57,056 nt of DNA, from the NCBI GenBank assembly GCA_944385465.1, contig CALWXH010000004.1, positions 1-57,056 on the forward strand, given 5' to 3'. Positions within the stretch are counted from its first letter, which is position 1. The number at the start of each line of letters is the position of its first letter. The position numbers and the translations under genes are program-made. The DNA comes from an uncultured Oscillospiraceae bacterium. Lineage in GTDB: Bacteria; Bacillota; Clostridia; Oscillospirales; Oscillospiraceae. This document shows, in pieces, positions 7,635 through 14,421 of this stretch. The notes beneath the pieces were generated by a model. The model searched no databases, was not told where the DNA came from, and saw only the letters and a list, made by a program, of their open reading frames with translations.

Positions 7635-7670
7635 AAAAACCGCTCATTCCGAAAGGAATGGGCGGTTTTT
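7635..7670 (+). terminator. Intrinsic terminator of tRNA-Arg
   Basis: AAAAACCGCTCATTCC, GAAA tetraloop, GGAATGGGCGGTTTTT: a 16-bp stem ending in a T tract directly after the tRNA. Confidence 0.85.
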
Positions 7671-7735
7671 CGTACTTTTTTGTGGAAAATGAAATTGCGT
7701 CTTTGCAACCTGGCGCACATTTGGCGCGCGGCATA

Positions 7736-7773
7736 GGAAAAGCGGGCTTCCATAACTGGAAGCCCGCTTTTCC
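7736..7773. terminator. 16-bp perfect hairpin, probable terminator of the superoxide reductase operon
   Basis: GGAAAAGCGGGCTTCC (7736-7751) pairs perfectly with GGAAGCCCGCTTTTCC (7758-7773) around a 6-nt loop. A short T-rich end is present on both strands, and it lies 61 bp beyond the leftward dfx stop. The 65 bp between it and the tRNA terminator hold nothing I recognise. Confidence 0.65.
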
Positions 7774-7834
7774 TTACGCGTTTTTCTGCGCAACATACAC
7801 ATGAAAATAGATATCTTTGGCAGTTGATCAATAT

Positions 7835-8215
7835 TTACAGCTGGGTCATCCACAGGCCGTGGAGGTTGCAGTAGGCGTATACCGCAACGGCTTTGTCGTC
7901 CTCTTCCAGGCAGAAGGTGACGCTGGGGTCCTCACCGGGCTGGAACGCCCTGCGCCGGCCGCCCTTTTCCGTCTGGAGGTATACCCACTGGATGAAGTGC
8001 TCCGGGACCATGGGATGGTTGACGCTGCCCACATTGACATGGATCGCGCCGTCTTCCACGGTGACGGCGGGCAGGTGCTTCTCCCCGCTGGCCTCCACCG
8101 TGTTGGGGGCCAGGGCCTCCATCTTCTCGCCGCAGCAGATGATGGGGACGCCGGAGTCATGGATCATGCCGACGAGATTGCCGCAGTGGCGGCAGAGATA
8201 AAATCTGGATTTCAT
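7835..8215 (-). CDS. dfx: Desulfoferrodoxin (superoxide reductase)
   Basis: Reduces superoxide to hydrogen peroxide without releasing O2. The 126-residue product has both metal centres of a 2Fe-SOR. Centre I is a rubredoxin-like site with Cys8, Cys11, Cys27 and Cys28. Centre II has His47, His67, His73, Cys116 and His119 (EKHLP, VNHPMVPEH, YCNLHG). AAGGAGG precedes the ATG. The gene is 29 bp downstream of the ferredoxin-rubredoxin-rubrerythrin fusion, so electrons and product peroxide can be handled by the same operon. Confidence 0.95.
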   Translation of the reverse strand: MKSRFYLCRHCGNLVGMIHDSGVPIICCGEKMEALAPNTVEASGEKHLPAVTVEDGAIHVNVGSVNHPMVPEHFIQWVYLQTEKGGRRRAFQPGEDPSVTFCLEEDDKAVAVYAYCNLHGLWMTQL

Positions 8216-8244
8216 AAATGGTTCCTCCTTGTATGTTGGTTTCT

Positions 8245-9393
8245 TTAATAGTTTTCTGCCCGCACCTCAAAAAACGCCTGGGGGTGCTTGCAGACAGGGC
8301 AGACCTCCGGGGCCTTGGTGCCCATGACCAGGTGGCCGCAGTTGCGGCACTCCCAGAGGGTCACGCCGCTCTTTTCAAAGACCTGCTTGGCCTCCACGTT
8401 GTGCAGCAGCCTGCGGTAGCGCTCCTCGTGGGTCTTTTCGATGGCGGCCACCCCGCGGAACTGTTCCGCCAGCTCGTGGAACCCCTCCTCATCGGCCTCC
8501 CGGGCCATGCGGTCATACATGTCGGTCCACTCGTAATGCTCCCCCTGGGCCGCGTGAAGCAGATTTTCCGGGGTATCGCCCAGCTCGCTCAGGGCCTTGA
8601 ACCAGAGCTTGGCGTGCTCCATCTCGTTGGCGGCGGTCTGGAGGAAGAGGGCGGCGATCTGTTCATAGCCCGCCTTTTTGGCGACAGAGGCGAAGTAGGT
8701 GTACTTGTTCCGGGCCTGGGACTCGCCGGCAAAGGCCTCCCACAGATTCTGTTCCGTCTTGGTGCCGGCATAGGGGGTTTTGGCCGGGGCGGCGGCCTCC
8801 TCGATCTTTATGAACTTGTCCGCCCCCTGGCCGCAGACGGGACATTTGAAATCGGGGGTCATGGGCCCTTGGTGAAGGTATCCGCAGACGGTGCACTTCC
8901 ATTTTTCCATGGTGATTTCCTCCGTTCCTTTGTGAAATGGGATGGTGTCCAGCAGGTGCCTGACCGCGTCGGCCGGGACATCCGGATCGGCCTGGAGCTG
9001 TTGCAGCAGACGGCGGGTATTCTCGCTCTGGGGCAGCATGTATCCGGCCTCCCGGCACAGATCCTCCGCCATCAGACGACAGGACCGTTCCACCGCCGCG
9101 CTCAGCGCGTCAGGCAGCTGCGCGGCCATGGCTTCCGCCCGGTTCTTGCTCTGGATCAGGCCCCGCAGCGCCTGCGTCACCCGGTCCCCTTTGGGCTGCT
9201 GGGGCGGCATCTCCCTGGGCACCATGGAGATGGCGGAGGAGGGGCAGGCCTGCGCGCAGGCGCCGCAGCCGACGCATTTGCCCGCGTCGATGACGCTGTC
9301 CTCCGTATCGGTGGCGCCGGTGGGGCAGACGTACAGGCACAGGCAGTCCTTGGTGCAAAGGCGCAAATTTCTCACCGCGTATTTCTCGGCCAT
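8245..9393 (-). CDS. 2[4Fe-4S] ferredoxin-rubredoxin-rubrerythrin fusion protein
   Basis: A 382-residue multi-domain redox enzyme. Residues 1-55 are a bacterial-type ferredoxin with eight cysteines (13, 17, 19, 23 and 40, 43, 46, 50). Residues 60-160 are a helical linker. Residues 163-197 are a rubredoxin-like site (Cys167, 170, 184, 187). Residues 210-340 are a rubrerythrin diiron domain (Glu224, Glu257xxHis260, Glu288, Glu319xxHis322). Residues 346-382 are a second rubredoxin site (Cys349, 352, 365, 368). It is probably a peroxidase fed by low-potential electrons. Its ATG overlaps the upstream gene's stop (TAATG). A strong ribosome-binding site lies in front of Met162. Confidence 0.88.
   Translation of the reverse strand: MAEKYAVRNLRLCTKDCLCLYVCPTGATDTEDSVIDAGKCVGCGACAQACPSSAISMVPREMPPQQPKGDRVTQALRGLIQSKNRAEAMAAQLPDALSAAVERSCRLMAEDLCREAGYMLPQSENTRRLLQQLQADPDVPADAVRHLLDTIPFHKGTEEITMEKWKCTVCGYLHQGPMTPDFKCPVCGQGADKFIKIEEAAAPAKTPYAGTKTEQNLWEAFAGESQARNKYTYFASVAKKAGYEQIAALFLQTAANEMEHAKLWFKALSELGDTPENLLHAAQGEHYEWTDMYDRMAREADEEGFHELAEQFRGVAAIEKTHEERYRRLLHNVEAKQVFEKSGVTLWECRNCGHLVMGTKAPEVCPVCKHPQAFFEVRAENY
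8908..8923 (-). promoter_or_regulatory. Internal ribosome-binding site and in-frame ATG
   Basis: Inside the fusion gene GGAGG (8923-8919) stands 8 nt before an in-frame ATG (8910-8908), codon 162, exactly where the rubredoxin-rubrerythrin part begins. This could yield a second 221-residue product, or be a relic of a former gene boundary. Confidence 0.55.
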
Positions 9394-10058
9394 TAGTCTG
9401 CCCTCCCTTCCATTTTTTCAAACTTCCAGCTGGGGACTTTGCAGACGGGACACAGTTCCGGCGGGGCGTCCCCCACATAGACAAAGCCGCAGATGGTGCA
9501 CACGTAGACCCCGGTGTGCGCCAGCATACGCTCTCCCTCGTCCCGATAGCGGGTGAGGAGGGACTGGAGCATCCGGGTGACCTTTTCGCTCCACACCAGC
9601 GCCCGCAGCGCCCCCCGGTCCGCCGCCTGAGCGGCCGCCGCGCCGGCATAGGGGTAACCGGTGGAAAGATCGGCCTGGATCAGTTCCAGAATGGCGGAGA
9701 CGTCCGCCCCTTCCTCCGGCCGGGCCTTTGCCCGGAAGTGTTCCGCCAGCGCCCGGAAGCTTTTCTCCTGCTCCGGCAGATACTGCTTTTCGCATCCCCG
9801 GGCCAGGTTGGAGCAGATGGCGCTCAGCTCCATGGCGGACAGCTCCCGCTCCACATGGGGCTTTTCCGGCGGCTGGCCGCCGGGGGTGGGAGCGCGCTCC
9901 CGCTTTTCCCGGAAGGCGCCCTTGCCGGCGCCGCACCAGGGGCATTTCCAGTCCTCCGGCAAGTCCTCCCAGGGTGTGCCGGGGGAAATTCCCGCATCAG
10001 GGATGCCCTTTGCCTCATCATAGGTGTAGGAACAGACCGAACAAACCATTTCTTTCAC
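9393..10058 (-). CDS. Protein with rubredoxin at each end
   Basis: First gene of the superoxide reductase operon. With a GTG start at 10058 the product is 221 residues. Residues 1-45 are a true rubredoxin ([13 protein letters not shown], then [17 protein letters not shown]). Residues 70-180 are helical and carry no ExxH diiron motif. Residues 182-221 are a rubrerythrin-type rubredoxin site ([20 protein letters not shown], then VCK). Start choice is uncertain: AAGGAGG lies only 2 nt before an ATG at 10067 and 11 nt before the GTG. It is probably an electron carrier for the downstream reductases. The last base of its stop is shared with the next start. Confidence 0.75.
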   Translation of the reverse strand: MKEMVCSVCSYTYDEAKGIPDAGISPGTPWEDLPEDWKCPWCGAGKGAFREKRERAPTPGGQPPEKPHVERELSAMELSAICSNLARGCEKQYLPEQEKSFRALAEHFRAKARPEEGADVSAILELIQADLSTGYPYAGAAAAQAADRGALRALVWSEKVTRMLQSLLTRYRDEGERMLAHTGVYVCTICGFVYVGDAPPELCPVCKVPSWKFEKMEGRAD

Positions 10059-10118
10059 CGGGATCATCGCCTCCTTCTGATGGTTATGATAACAGATTGC
10101 CACCGGAATGACCGTGAT

Positions 10119-10147
10119 TTTATCACAGTGCAAATGGTGGTTGACAA
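10119..10147 (-). promoter_or_regulatory. Candidate promoter of the rubredoxin/rubrerythrin/dfx operon
   Basis: Reading leftward, TTGTCA (10147-10142) and GATAAA (10124-10119) are 17 bp apart. The -35 overlaps the gntR -35 on the other strand by five bases. Confidence 0.4.
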
Positions 10148-10183
10148 GAGAGCCTCAACTGTGTATACTGTGCATGAACAGTT
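10141..10183 (+). promoter_or_regulatory. gntR promoter with inverted-repeat operator
   Basis: TTGACA (10141-10146), 17 bp, TATACT (10164-10169). AACTGT (10157-10162) and ACAGTT (10178-10183) form an inverted repeat that brackets the -10, a likely autorepression site for the GntR protein. Confidence 0.65.
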
Positions 10184-10208
10184 AAGAACAGCTACAGGGG
10201 GGAGCGGC

Positions 10209-10589
10209 TTGGAACTTCTCATCGACAATAAGAGCGGGGCGCCCATCTATGATCAAATCTACACCCAGCTGAAGGCCCAGATCATCAGCGGAGCGCTGCG
10301 GGAGCATGAGCAGCTGCCCTCTATCCGGAATCTGGCCAAGGATCTGCGCATCAGCGTCATCACCACCAAGCGGGCCTATGACGAGCTGGAGCGGGAGGGA
10401 TTTCTCTACACCGTGGCGGGGAAGGGTTGCTTTGTGGCGGCCCGGAATGTGGAGCTGCTCCGGGAGGAGACGCTGAAGCAGATCGAGCGGCACATGGAGG
10501 AAGCGGTCAAGCTGGCGGTTTCTTGCAATCTCAGCGGGGAGGACCTGGCGGAGATGCTGCGCTATTTCACACAGGAGGCGGGACTATGA
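10209..10589 (+). CDS. GntR-family (YtrA-type) transcriptional regulator
   Basis: A 126-residue repressor. Residues 1-75 form the GntR winged helix (SGAPIYDQIYTQLKAQIISG, then LPSIRNLAKDLRISVITTKR and GFLYTVAGKGCFVA). The short C-terminal tail (about 45 residues) is typical of the YtrA subgroup, which controls adjacent ABC transporters. The reading frame is open far upstream, but the TTG at 10209 is preceded by GGGGGGAG and the promoter ends at 10169. The stop overlaps the ABC ATPase start (ATGA). Confidence 0.88.
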   Translation: MELLIDNKSGAPIYDQIYTQLKAQIISGALREHEQLPSIRNLAKDLRISVITTKRAYDELEREGFLYTVAGKGCFVAARNVELLREETLKQIERHMEEAVKLAVSCNLSGEDLAEMLRYFTQEAGL

Positions 10590-11428
10590 ACGCGCTGGAA
10601 CTGAAACACCTGCAAAAATCCTATGGAGATTTCACCCTGGGCCCCCTGGACCTGACCCTGCCCAGCGGCTGTGTCATGGGCCTGATCGGGGAGAACGGAG
10701 CGGGGAAGAGCACCACCATGAAGCTGATCCTGGACATGCTCCATCCCGACGCGGGCAGCGTTCAGATCCTGGGGCAGGACAACCGGGCCAATCTCCGCGC
10801 TCTCAAAGAGGACGTGGGGGTGGTGCTGGATGAGGTGGGGCTGTCCCAATGCCTCACTCCCCGGCAGGTGGGGAAGATGATGGGGGGCATGTTCCGCCGA
10901 TGGGACGATGCGGGATACAAAGAGTACCTGCGCCGGTTCTCCCTGCCGGAGGACAAGCGGTTCAAGGAGTTCTCCCGGGGGATGAAGATGAAGTTGGGCA
11001 TTGCCGTGGCCCTCTCCCACCACCCCAAGCTGCTTTTACTGGACGAGGCCACCAGCGGCCTTGACCCGGTGATCCGGGACGAGATCGTGGACCTTTTTGG
11101 CGAATTTACCCGGGAGGAAGATCACGCGGTGCTCATCTCCTCCCACATTGTCAGCGATCTGGAGAAGATCTGCGACTACATCGCCTTCCTCCACCGGGGG
11201 AAACTGCTGCTGTGGGAGGAGAAGGACCGGCTGAAGGAGCGCTACGGGGTGCTCCACTGTACCAGAGATACCCTGGCCGCCCTGGATCCCGCGGCGGTGC
11301 TGGGCAAGCGGGAGTCCCCCTACGGGGTGGAGGCCATTGTGGAGCGGGATCTGGTGCCCGCCGGATGGGAACTGGGCCCGGTGGACCTGGAACAGCTGTT
11401 TATCGTCATGGCAAAGGGGGAGATGTGA
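10586..11428 (+). CDS. ABC transporter ATP-binding protein (YtrB-like)
   Basis: The ATPase subunit (280 residues) of an ABC-2-type transporter. Motifs: Walker A GENGAGKST near residue 36, signature EFSRGMKMKLGIAVAL near 134, Walker B LLLLDEATSGLD near 153, switch histidine in ISSHIVSDLEK. The signature is degenerate (FSRGM instead of LSGGQ), as is common in YtrB proteins. It is translationally coupled to gntR before it and sits 1 bp from the permease after it. Cell-envelope stress or antibiotic export is the usual role of the group; the substrate is not shown. Confidence 0.9.
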   Translation: MNALELKHLQKSYGDFTLGPLDLTLPSGCVMGLIGENGAGKSTTMKLILDMLHPDAGSVQILGQDNRANLRALKEDVGVVLDEVGLSQCLTPRQVGKMMGGMFRRWDDAGYKEYLRRFSLPEDKRFKEFSRGMKMKLGIAVALSHHPKLLLLDEATSGLDPVIRDEIVDLFGEFTREEDHAVLISSHIVSDLEKICDYIAFLHRGKLLLWEEKDRLKERYGVLHCTRDTLAALDPAAVLGKRESPYGVEAIVERDLVPAGWELGPVDLEQLFIVMAKGEM

Positions 11429-11429
11429 C

Positions 11430-12050
11430 ATGAAAGGGCTGCTGCTGAAGGACTTCTATCTGCTGGCCAGCTACTGCAAGAGCTTCCTGCTGATATCTGC
11501 GGTGTTCATCGGGCTGTTCGCGGTGGAACCGTCCAATTTCTTCTTCCTGCTGATGCTGTGCATCATGCTGGGCATGCTGCCCACCACGCTGCTCTCCTAT
11601 GACGAGCGGGAGCACTGGAACGTATACAGCCAGGTCTTTCCCGTCACCAGGGGACAGTATGTGTCCGTCAAATATCTCATCGGACTGTTGTGCAGCGTTC
11701 TGGTGGCGCTTGTGGTGGCGGCGATCTGCCTGATCCGATTTGAGGCCGGGGCCCTGCTCCCCCTGCTGTGTATCTCCCTGGCCTGCAGCCTGATCCCGGC
11801 GGCGCTGCTCCTGCCCCTGAGCTTCCGGTTCGGCACGGAGAAGGCCCGGTATCTGTACCTCGCGTTCATCGCCCTGGCCGCCTTTGCGGGGGCCTTTCTC
11901 ATCACCGGGGGAGAGGGGACCGCTGCGGCCTCCGCCCTCGGCCCGGCGGCGATAACCTGGATGGTTCCGCTGCTGGGCGCCGGCGGGGCGGCGCTCTACG
12001 GCCTGTCCTGGCTGCTGTCCATCTGGATCTATCAGCGCAGAACACGGTAA
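11430..12050 (+). CDS. ABC-2 type membrane subunit
   Basis: A 206-residue membrane protein with about six hydrophobic segments. It starts MKGLLLKDFYLLASYCKSFL, the typical ABC2_membrane opening in which an amphipathic helix precedes the first membrane span, and it has DEREHWNVYSQVFPVTRGQY in the first cytoplasmic loop. It should form the channel for the ATPase encoded immediately upstream. Last gene of the GntR-regulated operon. Confidence 0.87.
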   Translation: MKGLLLKDFYLLASYCKSFLLISAVFIGLFAVEPSNFFFLLMLCIMLGMLPTTLLSYDEREHWNVYSQVFPVTRGQYVSVKYLIGLLCSVLVALVVAAICLIRFEAGALLPLLCISLACSLIPAALLLPLSFRFGTEKARYLYLAFIALAAFAGAFLITGGEGTAAASALGPAAITWMVPLLGAGGAALYGLSWLLSIWIYQRRTR

Positions 12051-12052
12051 GC

Positions 12053-12088
12053 AAAAATCGGCTATCCGGAGGCGGACAGCCGATTTTT
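12053..12088. terminator. Bidirectional terminator
   Basis: AAAAATCGGCTATCCG and CGGACAGCCGATTTTT pair with one mismatch around GAGG. It sits between the convergent ABC operon and rubrerythrin gene and has A/T tracts on both sides. Confidence 0.85.
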
Positions 12089-12098
12089 CAGCAGCATA

Positions 12099-12632
12099 TC
12101 AATAATTCTGGGCCTTGCGCTCAAAGTAGGCGCCGGGGTGGGCGCACACAGGGCACACCTCGGGGGCCTTTTTGCCCACGTGGACATGGCCGCAGTTGCG
12201 GCACACCCAGATGGTCTCCTCACCGGCGGAGAACACCAGGTCGTTTTCAATGTTGCCCAACAGCTTCAGATAGCGCTCCTCGTGCTCCTTCTCGATGGCG
12301 CCCACCATCTCGAACAGGTTGGCGATGCGGTCAAAGCCTTCCTCCCGGGCGGTGGCGGCCATCTCCTTGTACATGGAAGTCCACTCTTCGTTTTCGCCCG
12401 CGGCGGCGGCCTTCAGGTTGGCGGCGGTGTCACCGATGCCGCCCAGCTCCTTGAACCACATCTTGGCGTGCTCTTTCTCGTTGTTGGCGGTCTCTTCAAA
12501 AATGGCCGCGATCTGCTCATAGCCGTCCTTCTTGGCCTTGCTGGCGAAATAGGTGTACTTGTTGCGGGCCTGGCTCTCGCCGGCAAAGGCGGTCCACAGA
12601 TTGGCCTCGGTCTTGCTGCCCTTGAGTTCCAT
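12099..12632 (-). CDS. rbr: Rubrerythrin
   Basis: NADH-linked peroxide reductase of anaerobes, 177 residues. The four-helix diiron domain has [11 protein letters not shown], then NNEKEHAKMW (ExxH) and AIEKEHEERY (ExxH). The C-terminal rubredoxin site has VCRNCGHVHVG and PEVCPVCAHP. It is closely related to the rubrerythrin part of the fusion 3 kb away, so the two are paralogs. Good ribosome-binding site (AAGGAGG). It has its own promoter and a PerR/Fur-like box. Confidence 0.95.
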   Translation of the reverse strand: MELKGSKTEANLWTAFAGESQARNKYTYFASKAKKDGYEQIAAIFEETANNEKEHAKMWFKELGGIGDTAANLKAAAAGENEEWTSMYKEMAATAREEGFDRIANLFEMVGAIEKEHEERYLKLLGNIENDLVFSAGEETIWVCRNCGHVHVGKKAPEVCPVCAHPGAYFERKAQNY

Positions 12633-12655
12633 AGTAAGTTCCTCCTTGTTATTAA

Positions 12656-12666
12656 ATAATAATTAT
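12656..12666 (-). promoter_or_regulatory. PerR/Fur-like box core
   Basis: Leftward ATAATTATTAT matches the central 11 positions of the PerR/Fur consensus ATAATNATTAT; the outer two bases on each side do not match. It lies between the rbr promoter and its ribosome-binding site. Confidence 0.4.
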
Positions 12667-12684
12667 TCTTATTTTGTTGTGTCC

Positions 12685-12713
12685 ATCATATCATGAATGC
12701 AAGGGAAATGCAA
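12685..12713 (-). promoter_or_regulatory. Promoter of rubrerythrin
   Basis: Leftward TTGCAT (12713-12708), 17 bp, TATGAT (12690-12685). Confidence 0.6.
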
Positions 12714-12806
12714 GTGGTTTCTGCAAATATTTTCACCTTTATTTTTCCGGGCCGGGCGCATACTAACCGCGGACACAGAGAATTGACTGACAGGAGGATA
12801 AAGGCA

Positions 12807-13181
12807 GTGAAAAAAGGCAGGATGACCGTATTGCCGGCGGTGCTGCTGGCGGCGTTTTTGTTTGCCGGGTGCGCGGGGGAGACGGAGGGCCCCTCGGACC
12901 ACCTGACGCCCTCGGCGACCCTTCCGGCCAGCGAAAAACCCTCGCCCACGCCCCCCAATGACGCCATGGAGGGCGGCGGCGCCGGCGGTACCAATGACAC
13001 AGACAACGACGGGGTGCCGGATGCCGGCCCCAGCCACAGCGTCCGTCCCAGCGGCGACGGGCCGCTGGAGGACATCGGAGACGCCGCGGGCGACCTGATC
13101 GAGGGCGCCGGCGACGCGGTGGAGCGGGCAGGAGACGCCGTGGGAAAAGCGGCGGACCGCGCCGGCCGGGCAATCCAGTGA
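12807..13181 (+). CDS. Small lipoprotein, low complexity
   Basis: A 124-residue predicted lipoprotein of unknown function. The GTG start at 12807 has AGGAGG 8 nt upstream and gives VKKGRMTVLPAVLLAAFLFA followed directly by the lipobox cysteine (LFAGC). The rest is a Pro/Ser/Thr/Gly-rich stretch with TDNDGVPD and a C-terminal Ala/Gly/Asp pattern (GDAAGDLIEGAGDAVERAGD), which resembles amphipathic spacer repeats. It is a single gene with a strong terminator. Confidence 0.65.
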   Translation: MKKGRMTVLPAVLLAAFLFAGCAGETEGPSDHLTPSATLPASEKPSPTPPNDAMEGGGAGGTNDTDNDGVPDAGPSHSVRPSGDGPLEDIGDAAGDLIEGAGDAVERAGDAVGKAADRAGRAIQ

Positions 13182-13184
13182 TAC

Positions 13185-13218
13185 AAAAACGCGCAGCTGG
13201 GTTCAGCTGCGCGTTTTT
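13185..13218. terminator. Bidirectional terminator
   Basis: AAAAACGCGCAGCTG, loop GGTT, CAGCTGCGCGTTTTT: a 15-bp perfect stem between the lipoprotein gene and the convergent pyr operon. Confidence 0.9.
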
Positions 13219-13230
13219 GATGGGCAATTC

Positions 13231-14391
13231 TCAGCCCAGTACATAACCGATGTATTTTTCCATGGTGTCCAGATGGCCGATGCCACCCGGCTCCTCACCG
13301 ATTTTGTAAAAGCCGTGGCGCTGGTAGAATTTTTTTGCCCGGTCGTTCTCCGGGGCGCAGCGCAGGCGGAGATACTGCCGGCCGCGGGCCCGGAAGGCGG
13401 ACACGGCCTGACCCAGCAGCTGGACGCCCAAACCTTTGGAGCGGTATTCCGGCATCATGTAGAAGAAGGGGACCCGGCCCACGCGCTGCTGGGCCTGCTG
13501 CTGGAAGTCCAGGTGGAGCATGCCCACCGGCCGGTCCTGGCACATGGCGATCAGGACGCTCTCGGGATCGAAGTCGTAGCTGCGCTGGGCGGCAGAGAGG
13601 AAGGCGTCCCCGTCGAAGCAATCCATGGTGCCGTGGCTGGCCATCCACCCCTCCCGCCGCGCGGCGAGATAGAGCTCCTTCTGGTCCGGCAGCCGGAGGG
13701 GGACAAAATAGAGGGACGTGCGCGCCATGGCCGCCACCTTTTCCGCGCCGGAACTGGAGGCGTGCAGGACGGCGCCCGCCAGATCGCCCAGGTGGCTGGC
13801 GTCATGATAGTAGCACACCCGCATCTGCCCGCCGTCATACTCCAGCTTGGCCACACTGGTGTTGTCCCCCAGCGGGAGCTCGCCCATGTGCTCCACCGGG
13901 GTGTTCAGCCAGGCGGACAGGCCGGCCCGGATGGCGCTGCCGTGGGAAAATACGGCCACGGTCTGCCCGGGATGGGCCGCGGCAATGCGCTCCACAGCGG
14001 CCTGCATCCGCGCCCGGACATGGGGGTAGGTCTCGCTCCCGGTGACGTGCCAGCCGGGGTCGCAGTTCAGGAAGGCGGCCATGCCGGCCGGGTCCTGGTG
14101 AATCAGCTCGCCCCAGGCGTGGTCCTCCCAGCAGCCACCGCCGATCTCCCGCAGCTCCGGGTCCACCCGGAGGGAGAGGGCGCGGGAGTGGAGAATGGCT
14201 CTGGCTGTGGTCATGGTGCGGAACAGGTCGCTGGAGTACACCGCGTGGATCTCGATATCCTGAAACCGCCTGGACAGCGCCTGGATCTGCAGATAGCCCT
14301 TGGGGGTGATCAGCCCGTTGTACCAGCCCTGGCAGCGGCGATAGAGATTGCCGTCGGCCTGGGCGTGGCGAATGAGATAAATGGTGGTCAT
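13231..14391 (-). CDS. Histidine phosphatase-GNAT acetyltransferase fusion
   Basis: A 386-residue two-domain protein. Residues 1-200 are a phosphoglycerate-mutase-like histidine phosphatase: Arg8-His9-Ala10 (RHA in place of the usual RHG), Glu82 as probable proton donor, and His150 in VFSHGSAIR. Residues 220-386 are a GNAT N-acetyltransferase with the acetyl-CoA loop in MPEYRSKGLGVQLLGQA (317-322) and NDRAKKFYQRHGF near the end. It is the last gene of the pyr operon, 30 bp after pyrD. The substrates are unknown; a role in nucleotide or sugar-phosphate clean-up is only a guess. Confidence 0.85.
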   Translation of the reverse strand: MTTIYLIRHAQADGNLYRRCQGWYNGLITPKGYLQIQALSRRFQDIEIHAVYSSDLFRTMTTARAILHSRALSLRVDPELREIGGGCWEDHAWGELIHQDPAGMAAFLNCDPGWHVTGSETYPHVRARMQAAVERIAAAHPGQTVAVFSHGSAIRAGLSAWLNTPVEHMGELPLGDNTSVAKLEYDGGQMRVCYYHDASHLGDLAGAVLHASSSGAEKVAAMARTSLYFVPLRLPDQKELYLAARREGWMASHGTMDCFDGDAFLSAAQRSYDFDPESVLIAMCQDRPVGMLHLDFQQQAQQRVGRVPFFYMMPEYRSKGLGVQLLGQAVSAFRARGRQYLRLRCAPENDRAKKFYQRHGFYKIGEEPGGIGHLDTMEKYIGYVLG

Positions 14392-14421
14392 GAGTCCGAT
14401 TCGCTTCTTTCTGAGAGTGGA

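Noticed and set aside
7556-7773. tRNA-Arg as an integration site
   Set aside because: tRNA 3' ends are common attachment sites, but there is no repeated tRNA tail, integrase or foreign gene next to it; the hairpins after it look like ordinary terminators.
7481-7831. Leftward open frame of 116 codons containing VRLKGFEPPTFWF
   Set aside because: It is the antisense of tRNA-Arg (7556-7632), a well-known source of false protein calls.
9516-10208. Upstream in-frame extension of the GntR gene
   Set aside because: It runs antisense through the double-rubredoxin gene and upstream of the promoter at 10141-10169; the TTG at 10209 has the ribosome-binding site.
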